This document shows, piece by piece, positions 55,271 to 64,000 of a DNA stretch of 64,000 nt; the first letter of the stretch is position 1; the number at the start of each line of letters is the position of its first letter. The stretch spans positions 77,439,247-77,503,246 of the forward strand of contig CM040128.1 in NCBI GenBank assembly GCA_022559845.1, written 5' to 3'. Origin of the DNA: Amorphophallus konjac. Lineage: Eukaryota; Streptophyta; Magnoliopsida; Alismatales; Araceae. The notes beneath the pieces were generated by a model. The model was not told where the DNA came from. It did no database searches and saw only the letters and a program-made list of their open reading frames with translations. Made by a program: the position numbers and the translations under genes.

Positions 55271-58200
55271 CCACCCTATAAAATTTGATTTTTTGGTTAA
55301 TTTTCTTCCTAAATTGACTAAGAAGAAAGGACAATTGTGTGAAAGGATACGTGGAGCTCTGTTTGCGATGGGATCCTCCCCGTTCTACTCCGGTCTTCTT
55401 TCTTTGTTTGTTTGTGATTATCATTTGGGTTTATTCGGTTTATTTCTCGTGCCGATCAATCAATTAACTGACTGGCAATTAACTGACTGATTGACTGCGC
55501 GGACGTGCCAGTCACATGAGTGACAAGTCTATTATGCGCTCATTCTGACCCGTGTCGGGCGAAAGTGAGATTCGGTCGGGACCAGCACTTCGCCACACCA
55601 TAAAGGATATGGCGTTAATTACATCCCCCGCGAGGAGGGAAAACCTTTGATTAATTGCCGAGATAGTGGGCTGTCGAGGCCGGAATAAGGATGCGATATT
55701 GTGAACATGATGAGATCACATGAGATGCGTTTATCTATCATGCAAAAGAGACATGGTTTGTTGAATTGGAGACCCTTGGTACGTGGCGGAGGACGTAGGT
55801 CCAAAGACCACCATCGTGCATAGCGGAGGCTTCCGATTGGGCATAACCCGACCTTCTGTCAACGCCATTTGATATATCCGAGGGCCTATGCAAGCATGCA
55901 TGCATGATGTTCGTGACTATGCTAGGCATGACAATAGAGTTATGAAAACAAATGAGCTCAATCACATTTATTAATCCCCGCCAAGGGGGGAAATGGTAAC
56001 ACAAGCATGATAACGAAAGCAAAGTGCTGACGGACATGGTAGTGAAAGCATGATAATAAGATGACTCGGACTCGAACAGCCCTTCTCTTATTCAGTTTAT
56101 TACTAATTAGGGTTTATTAACTCCGACCACGGGAGACGAGGATCGCTCCGGAGGCGAGTGAGCGATTAAAACAGCAAAAGGGTTCAAAATCGGCGCGGCC
56201 ACGCGTAGGGGTAAGTTTCCCCGGTGCGGCCAAACGTAGGTGAAGGGTCTTAATACGGCGCGGTTATGACAAATGGTTAATACGGCGCGACGGGCACGGG
56301 GCGCGCCGGTTTAGGGCGTGCCGGGAACGGGCCAAATAAAAATAGAAAATCATGAGTCTAGTGTTAATCCAGCGCGGGGGGGTACCGCGCCGTATTAGGG
56401 CGCGCCAGATTAGGGCCGCACCATTTTAGCTTATTTTTGATGAATTTTGAAACCATTTAAGTTCATTAAGATTATGTTGAGGGTTTTGAAGTTATTTGGG
56501 CCAATTGCTCGTTTAATTAAAGTCCAGGATCCTTCCAGAATGAAGTAATGGGCTGGTGCGAGGTCCATACTCGAGCACTAGAGTCCCTGATTCAGAATGA
56601 ATATTTTATTACGGCCGATCCGCAGAGATGACTTGTGACTCCAAAACCTGCCGAAAATCGGGCAGCATCTCCCTGAACCTGAAAGGTTGCAGGAGAGGAA
56701 CGGGGTCATGCTCACTTGTGGAGCAAGCCCCTTAAACTACCGGTCTGCATGGTGACAGCCAGCAAATTCCCAATGGATAGGATACCCCGAGGACTGGCCT
56801 ACGAGGGGCACCAAAGCTCCGTGGGTGGAAGCAGAGGATAAGGTAGCTGATGATAGAAGCGACACCTCGAGGACCCGCCTACAAGGGGTGTGCGACCTAC
56901 AACATACACTGCACCTGCCAGAGAGAGAGACCCTTAGGGAAAGAGGCTCAGAGGACTAGCTTGCTAGGAGCATTTATCCCTTGGTCACCACGGGGTCCCA
57001 AAGGACTGTGGGTTTGGGATTATTGGGCTGGAGCCCTTGTTGCTGTAAGCTTCGGGACCCATGAGAAACATCCATCACTCGAGAGTGGAGTTCTCTTGGC
57101 CAATTGGCAGCTCTGTGAAACGGCGGAAGATATCCCCCTCCCTGGGTGGAGGGTCGAGAGGTTGATGCTCGCGAGACTGGGTTGCCATTCACAGAATAGA
57201 ATGGAACAGCAGTCACGGAAAGGGGAGATCGATATGCAACTAGAAAAATTTGTCTACACACGCATACCCACAAATGACTGGAATGCAGTAGTCGCGAAGC
57301 GGGCTTCACTATCCCAGAAACATCACCGGTCTCCTCTGAACAACGGAGAGATGCAAAGAGGAGGGGAGGTGAAGGTCGGATTTCATATCAAAATGGAGAG
57401 CGACGTGTGCACAGGCACAGGCGCGGAGGACCCAGGGAGGGGTTATCCATGTAGCCCATGGCATACCAGGGCGCGTTCTGAATCCGGAGAAACCGGGATC
57501 TCAAATCCGCATACGGGAAGACCCTAATAGGTATATAAAACCATTGAACGAAATAACAATGGAAGGGGAAGACGGGATGCCAAACATTCAATCCATTAGT
57601 GCATTCATACACGCATGCTATTATTCCATCGGCGGGGGGAAATCACCCACATATCACGAGTTCCGTGCCGGCATCGCGGCACGGCCACCATCCTACTCGC
57701 AGGAGGATTCACAGGAGAGCAACATCAAATAAAAGAAGATGCGGAGAAGGGGAGGGGAGTTTGGCTCATATCATCGCCATCCCTCCCCCTCCCGCTTACA
57801 TTCGATAGAGAGAAATCGATATCGGGAATCAGCAGAAACACAGGCGCCCACCTATTCCCAGAACAGAGTATCGGATGTCTTCTTCTTCTCCGACTCCGGA
57901 GGGCTTCAGGCAGGTTGAGGGAAGACGGTGGCAACGGGTGCTCCGGAGAACCATGCTTCTTATCCTTCTATCCTCTCTCGAAAAGCCTCTCTGAAAGCCT
58001 CTCTGAAAGTCTCTCTAAAAACCCTCTTGAAAGTCTTCCTCAAAGCCTTCTTCTCTCTATCCTCTTTCTTCTATCAATCGAACGACTCCCTATATATAGG
58101 AGGAGGTTCGATGCCTTAATCGGCGCAGAGAATGGCGCGCCGGTAAGGGTGAGCTCTATCCCTTGCGCGTCGGAATAGGAGGGCGCCGGGTGAGGGTTTT

Positions 58201-58548
58201 TGCGTGTCGGAATAAGGGGCGCCAGATGGAGGCGCGCCGGTTTAGGGCGCGCCGTGTTATTGCTCCTCGCACGTCGCGAGTCAGACGATGAGTTCGGGGA
58301 TGACTCCGGGGGTCACCGTGAACATTTATCTCGCCAATGCTCCTTGAAACCTCGCCGAGATGCCTTGTTGAAGCTTTCAGACTGACGTACGGCCATTCTC
58401 GGAACTTCCGATGGCTTTGGTTTGATCCCGTGGGTTTTCCGCTGACATGGCTCTCGGCACTATGATACGTGCCGCTAGCTTGGTCTGGCTTGTGATCAAA
58501 GCTCCTTAGAGGGTGGGATAACACCAGGGATAGTTCCGCCTGAGCTGG
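55271..58548. other. LTR-like non-coding DNA left of the PMD gene
   Basis: No gene. Signals are a minus-strand TATA CTATATATAGGG (about 58090-58100) followed by a purine-rich leader, AATAAA on the minus strand (55972-55967), a plus-strand TATATAAAA (57533), CTCTCTGAAAGC-type short tandem repeats (57985-58050), and clusters of GGCGCGCC palindromes (56290-56420 and 58130-58260). I take most of it to be the 3' LTR of a second Tat element whose antisense gene follows, but no boundary is shown. Confidence 0.4.
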
Positions 58549-61500
58549 GTGATCATTGGCAGGGTGGACCGGGGCTCCAGAAGATGGAATGATTCCACCG
58601 GCAGGGTGGACCGGGAGAAGCCGATCTTTGGCTTGTTTCTTGCCCCGTTGAAATGGGGGTACAGAGAAGAATCGTTTCTGCTAGACTGCCTGGCGATCCG
58701 CTTCAAGCACCAGATATCTGTGGGGTGGTTCGCCGAGCTGAGGGCCACCGACGCTCACGTATTTAGACCTGGAGCGGTGGAGTTCACAGATTATGTGCTG
58801 CATCATTACGCTCCCATCCTGACCAGGGCTGGTGTCTACCACAGCGTGTATGCCTCGAGATACTGCTACCCCATCTCCCGAGGCTTATGTTGTGGCATGA
58901 TCGAAGTGTTTTGCCCCGAGTACAACACTTTCTATACCTCGGAAGGAGAGACCTCTCTGGATCTATGGAGCCTCTCACAGCTTAGCGGCCTACCCATCGA
59001 TGGAGAACTGTATGAGGAGGTATGCTGGCCTGACTGGCTGAAGAATCAGACCGACGGTGAGGGTCGGTATCTGGAGGGTTATGCTTATCGCTATCTGATG
59101 AAGGCGTACCGCACCCTCTATCATTCGTCGCACGACACGAGGGAAGCTCGGAAGTCGGGTGAGGAGCGGAGGATGCGGATGGGTGCCTGGCTCCAATATT
59201 TCTTCAATGGGAAGAATAAGTATAAAGACTTTCCCCCGATAGCGCCAGTGGCTCAGAAGCGGAAGAAGAGAGTTCGACGCCAGGCCGCCTCATCATCCAC
59301 TTCAAGGGGAGGGTAGATGGAAGACCCAAACCCTACTGGTGTTGGCGCAGTCACCCACTGTGCTGCGTACCTGGTCTACTGGATATGTTCTTTCGCTCTC
59401 CCGCAAGGTGACGAGAGCGTAATTAGGGCAGAGGCTCTTTATCCTGCCTGTCTCATGGCTTGGGGTACCAAGCTATCTCTTTGCCCGGTGGCTCTGTGTC
59501 TCATTTACAAGATGTTGGGAGACCTGCACAAGACGCATCTCCCCAGAAGTCTTCGGACGGTCGGTCCGTTACACTTTTTCAATGCTTGGGTCTGTACCCT
59601 GTTCCCAGAGGCGGATCCTCGGGCGTTACAGTCTGTTCCTCTTGTTCCGCGGATGATAGAATTCGCGAGTGCCGAGCCATCCTCACTAGCGGAGCAACTC
59701 TACGCCATTCATGGCAAATTGGCCCGTATTCCCACAGATTCCCCCGGGGTTCTTCACTTTTGGAGCTTAGCTGCCCATTCTAGCCCGCTGGTGAATAGGA
59801 TGAGACAGTGCAAGCTTTTTGAGACTGAGGAGTATATCCATACGATTTCCGAGGCCAAGTGTACCAGACCCATTCTTGAGCCAGAGTTGGTTGACTGGGC
59901 GCTGGCTATCAGGCCGAGTGTCCTTGTATTCCGCAAGAGCGGCATTTTGTGGTTGGAGCCGTACTACCCATTCCGTTTCAGTCGGAACTTCGGCTACGAC
60001 CAACACACTCCACATTCTTCTTCACAGTTTGCATTGCCTAACAGGCACAGGGCCGGGCAAGTTTCAAATGATGATGCCCGGATATGGGGGGACTTCTTCC
60101 ACCGCCGGGAAGATGTTTCTTTTAGGGTGCCAACCCCTGCCCATTTCCCCCGCGTCACGCCTGAGTATATCAAGTGGTGGAACGCACGGACGGGGTTCTA
60201 CAGGAGCTCCCGGCGAGAGTGTTGGGCCGTAGCAGAGCATAGGTTTCTGGATTCCCAGCCAGAGCCGGTCCTTGATATTGAGTCTTCTTATTTGAGGAAG
60301 TTGAAATCCTGGACCCAAGCGGAAGCGAGGGCCTATCTGGAGGCCCGAAAGGTTGTGAAAAGTCGCAGGACGAAAGTTGACCCGAATCTGCCCCCAATCA
60401 GCAAGGATGACTATATGAAAACACTCCGGGGCTTATGTCGGGTAAGCAGCGAGAGGGTGGTCCTTCAGCAACTCCCCCTGCCGGTGGAGGAACCCATCTC
60501 GGCTATGGCCAACTGGCGTCCCGAGGTTGATAGGTTGTATCCTTATCGGACCTTCATCCGTAGGGAAGACAGGCGGGCTGCTTTATATGACAACACCCCG
60601 TGGCTATTTACGCTCCTTCGCTCACACGGTCTCTCAGTGGGTGACCCTAGCGAAGCCATTCTGGATCGGCCCCTCCATATCTCATTCAAGTATGCTGACA
60701 GATGGGGGCTGGATCACCTGAGCTTATATTATCACTTGTCTTCTCGTGGCCACGAGGATCTGGTGCTGCTGGCTGAGCCGAGCGAGAAGACAGGGGACTT
60801 ATGTTGGCTTATTCGCGAGGCAGCTTCAAGAGACAAAATGCCATCGCTATATTATTGGACTCTCTTCCCCTTCTACATGGGGCCGGCAAGAATGTTCCAT
60901 CTCTTCATTCAGGCCCTTCGGCCAGCTTTTTTCCTTCATTGTGGTGCATTATTCTCACCTGTGTGCATGTGCAGTCCGACCAACTTCGGAGGAGACCCGG
61001 CACTTTAGGGAACTGATAATAAAGGCCCAGAAGCCAGCATACTTCGAGGTTCCCGAGCCGGCCCCGACCACAACGCCACTGCCTCCCGACAATTCGAGAA
61101 AGCGGACTCGATCCCAATTGAGAGAGGCCGTCGGGAAGGTGAAAGCGGAGGTGACCCGGGTGACTCGGGCGCGCCGAAAGAAGGCCGCAGAAAGGGGGTA
61201 AGCAACCGTTCTTCCTCCGGTTGTATCCTTTGAAGAGTTTGAGGCCTCTCGCCCACAAAGGCCAGAAGCTGAAGGTAGGCTCTTCTTTTCTTCAGAGCTC
61301 ATTAGCTCACTTTGACTACCTTGGCTAGCCCATGCTGACGGTTGCCGACACAGCTGCCGCGGTCGTCGGGCTGGAGGCGATGGTAGATGTCACGACTAGG
61401 GAAGGGGTAGAGGAAATCCCTGGTGCTCCTGTAGAGAGAGATCTGCCTTCTCAACGCCCAGACAGGAAATGGAAGGTAATTTATAGTTTAATTATGACGC

Positions 61501-63150
61501 CACCACGAATCTTCATGTCTTCAGCCGGCTTGACCATTTCTTGCTGTAAATTTTAGTTGATATACAACCGTCATTGCTTCCGGGCTCAGAGAGTGCGGAA
61601 GAAGCGATTATCCAGGGGCAGGGTGGACTTGCCCTTGAGATTCCATCCACTGCTGCTCCTGATGTGGAGTGCACGGGGGAAGCTCCTGCCGCGGGTGATG
61701 CTCCTCCTGGCGAGACTCCTGCCCCGATGGTGGAGCGTCTCGAAAGAGCAGAGGAGTCTTCCTCCTCTGAGCAGGTCGATTATGGTGGCGGCTCTAGTGA
61801 TGAGGAGTTCCCACCTGTTGACACAGAGACTAAGGATGTCGGGGCGTCTTCGGCCTATGAAAGCGATCATCCGACTTTTAGCCCACCCCGATTGTCATGG
61901 AGTGGTCCTGGGCCGTCAGGCTCGCTTGTGAGTGGAGACGCTGGCACCGGAGAAGTTGCCCTTAGAGATTTGAGCTTAGTACCGGCTAAGGTAAGGACCC
62001 ACCCGTGGTCGGCGCCTGTTGCCCTTCCTTTCTCTTTCTTTTGGCTTTTTTAATGTAGATATTTCTGGTGCAGGCTAAGGTGGTGCTACCAACCATGACG
62101 GTGCAGATACCCCTCCCGGCTCTAGGCACGGGCCACGCAACCTTCCCGTCCGTCTTGCGGCCTATCGCACTGCGATACCCCAAGGACTATGCGACGGCAG
62201 TGGCTCCAGCTGGACCCGGAGCACTTGTGAAGGTTGATAGTTTGGTAGCAGTCGAGGACTCTCAGCCATTAGAAGTCGCACAACAGTCAGCTTTGGAGAA
62301 GGATGGCCCCCCCGAGATAGAAGCCGGAGAGATCGTCGAAGAACAGATGTCCTTGGCTCTTGATATTCCTGTTGCACCTCAATCCCAGGGGGCTGGCAGG
62401 GAAATTATCGTCATTGAGACTCCAGCTACCGTATCGGCCACCGCGGTTGTTCCCCATACCAGTGCACTACAGCTCATGCCGTCGTCATCTTCTGGGACGG
62501 GCGACGATATCTGGGCCACTGTGGATGGCAGAGTGGAGTTTGAACTACCCGAGACGTCGCCGCTCGGTCTCCAGTCTTCGAGTGACCTTGTGTGGCAGTT
62601 CTTAGGGACCCTTCAGCAGACCATAACGGCTAGCAGAGATTTGACTTATGTTCAGCTCAGGGGCTTGATAGAGCACTTATCCTGCTCGCTGTTGGCCTTT
62701 GGTTGCCCCATGGACGACTGGACTCCACGGGTGATCTTGCTTTTGAAATATGTAAATAGGAGGGAATTCTTAGGCCAGGAGGCAGCTGACCAGCTGGCGA
62801 CCGTAACACTGGAGCGGGCCGAATGTCGAACAGCTCTCATCTCTCTGAAAGGGACTGCGGCGAGGATGAGGGATGACACCAATGCCTCTTTGCAGCGCCA
62901 AAGCTTTCTCACGGCCCGCATAGCAGATGTACATGTCAAACTTTCAAGGGCAGAGGCTGAGCTTCAAGAGGTAGAACGCCTGGAAGTCCAGAGGGTGGAG
63001 GAGGCAGAAATGGCCGAGGGGCAAGTTGCTTCCCTCAAGGAGAGACTATCTCAGCTGGAGGCCACTGAATTCAGACTGCAGGAACAAGCCCGCCATCCTT
63101 CCCTGGGCATTCCGGAGCTAGAGGACATCTTCCGAGGCTCTCTGCCATAG
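58549..63150 (+). pseudogene. Plant mobile domain (PMD) gene with introns
   Basis: Plus-strand gene with a PMD (aminotransferase-like mobile domain), a family shared by plant transposable elements and a few host genes. Exon 1 (from 58549 or earlier to about 60915) has FKHQISVGWFAEL, FRPGAVEFTDYVL, EVFCPEYNTFYTSEGETSLDLWSL, then after a TAG at 59314-59316, in the same frame, CAAYLVYWICSFALPQGDES and ALYPACLMAWGTKLSLCPVALCL. Further exons: 60975-61197 (basic, RKRTRS ... RARRKKA), 61354-61475, 61557-61990 (acidic, Ser/Glu-rich), 62074-63150 (coiled coil about 62780-63090). Donors GTAAGC, GTAATT and GTAAGG and AG acceptors are clear for the last three introns; the first intron's donor is unclear. 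One nonsense codon and the doubtful donor argue for a decayed copy. It is probably the antisense gene of a Tat element, by analogy with 11063-12446. Confidence 0.75.
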
Positions 63151-63617
63151 TTCTTTTCTATTTGCCTCTTTTTGATGGACTTCATGTATTCCGGGGAATG
63201 CCCCGCGTAACATGTACCCTTTATTCTATAGGAATGAAAATCTTCATTTTGCTGTTAAATGATGACTCTATTATTTCATTATTATTATTCTTCTTCTTTT
63301 TTCGCCAGTTGATTCTAGTCTGAGCGTGTGGGCCACGGGGGCAGGAGAGCGCTCACGCCTTCAGCAAAGGGGTGAGGTGTTCGCTCCACCGCGCCGTGGC
63401 TATCCTCGGGACTAAACAACGGCCAGTGCAAGCCGAGAGTCTGGGGGACCCAACAGGGTATAGAGGCCTCTTCAGGGCTAGGAAATAAGGGCAGATGGCT
63501 CGTCAGCCGAATCCGTCGAAGCTGATGGAACTGAGGATAGGGCTTACTCATTAATAGAGTTTATATGGAGTGAAAACAATCTGCTACTCAATGAGGACGA
63601 GGAGTCCGGGTTAGGGG
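63151..63617. other. 3' flank of PMD gene
   Basis: An AATGAAAA poly(A)-type signal follows near 63232. Otherwise AT-rich spacer, then a mixed stretch with no gene seen. Confidence 0.5.
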
Positions 63618-64000
63618 GGAAAAGTTGACCGGTCTTGTCGAAGGCGACAAGGGTCGATAGAAAGTCGGTCAGTCTAGGCGACGAAAACTGAAAAAGATAG
63701 CGAGCGACCTTGCCGATGGTGACAAGGACCGGAAAGGGCAGCGACCGATTTTGCCGATGGTGACAAGGGTCGAAAAGAGTAGACGGTCTTGTCGATGATG
63801 ACAAGGACCGAAAAGGGTAGCGACCGATCTTACCGATGGTGACAAGGGTTGATAAGGTAGACGATCTTGTCGATGATGATAAGAATCGGAAAGGGTAGCG
63901 ACCGATCTTGCCGATGGTGACAAGGGTCGAAAAGGGTAGACGGTCTTGTCGATGGTGACAAGAACCGAAAGGGTAGCGACCGATCTTGCCGATGGTGACA
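63618..64000. repeat. Tandem hairpin repeat, runs off the window
   Basis: About 39-bp units alternating in two types (GTAGACGGTCTTGTCGATG... and GTAGCGACCGATCTTGCCG...), so a dimer of about 78 bp. Each unit contains CTTGTC-GATGGT-GACAAG or a variant; outer flanks (CGGT/ACCG or CGAT/ATCG) also pair. At least nine units. Confidence 0.82.

Noticed and set aside
55271..58548. 225-codon plus-strand frame 56850-57527 as a gene
   Set aside because: Lies in LTR-like DNA, no recognisable motif, and neighbouring frames of similar length exist on the other strand.
58549..64000. A complete second Tat element
   Set aside because: Only the antisense-type gene and a repeat are visible; no pol or defined LTR lies in the window, so I state it only as a likely context.

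Overview
This window is flowering-plant nuclear DNA made almost entirely of nested LTR retrotransposons. No host single-copy gene, tRNA, rRNA or CRISPR array was recognised. The evidence for a plant is a SIRE/Maximus-type Copia element with an initiator-Met tRNA primer site, a Tat-lineage Gypsy polyprotein with a second (archaeal-type) RNase H, a chromodomain Gypsy relic, a Tekay/Del-type LTR pair, an Athila-type element with a tRNA-Asp primer site, and plant mobile domain (PMD) reading frames with introns. I cannot name the species.

Layout. The backbone is one old Tat-lineage Gypsy element on the minus strand (Tat-A). Read right to left it has a 5' LTR (about 55.3 to 53.6 kb, right edge unresolved), a proline-rich gag extension, gag, protease, RT, RNase H and integrase (53.4 to 30.9 kb), a structured 3' untranslated region (30.7 to 29.8 kb, continuing at 13.66 to 12.45 kb), and an antisense (plus-strand) PMD-type gene whose 3' half is at 11.06 to 12.45 kb. 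Its 3' LTR lies left of the window. Tat-A is broken by stops and frameshifts, and its RT catalytic motif is lost.

Four insertions split Tat-A. (1) A plus-strand SIRE-like Copia element (left edge outside the window, to 11062) sits in the antisense gene. (2) A minus-strand chromovirus derivative (13662-29784) sits in the 3' UTR. Its own 5' LTR is split by a very young minus-strand Tekay/Del-type element without genes (19732-29238, 3423-bp LTRs, target duplication ACAAG). (3) A 2.2-kb aberrant LTR-like insertion with two inverted copies of the same LTR terminus (37128-39347, target duplication GATAG) sits in the gag-pol region. (4) A plus-strand Athila-type non-autonomous element (41256-50364, target duplication GTCTT) sits in gag.

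Right of Tat-A, 55.3-58.5 kb looks like LTR sequence, then a second PMD gene with introns runs on the plus strand (58.55-63.15 kb). It is probably the antisense gene of another Tat element lying mostly beyond the window. A tandem hairpin repeat fills 63.6-64.0 kb.

Main observation: several unrelated elements here carry clusters of short inverted repeats in non-coding DNA, whose stems differ from copy to copy while pairing is kept. The best case is the Tat-A 3' UTR, where two diverged copies of an ordered hairpin set show compensatory changes and G-U pairs on the element's sense strand. A similar array of about fifteen hairpins fills part of each Tekay-type LTR.
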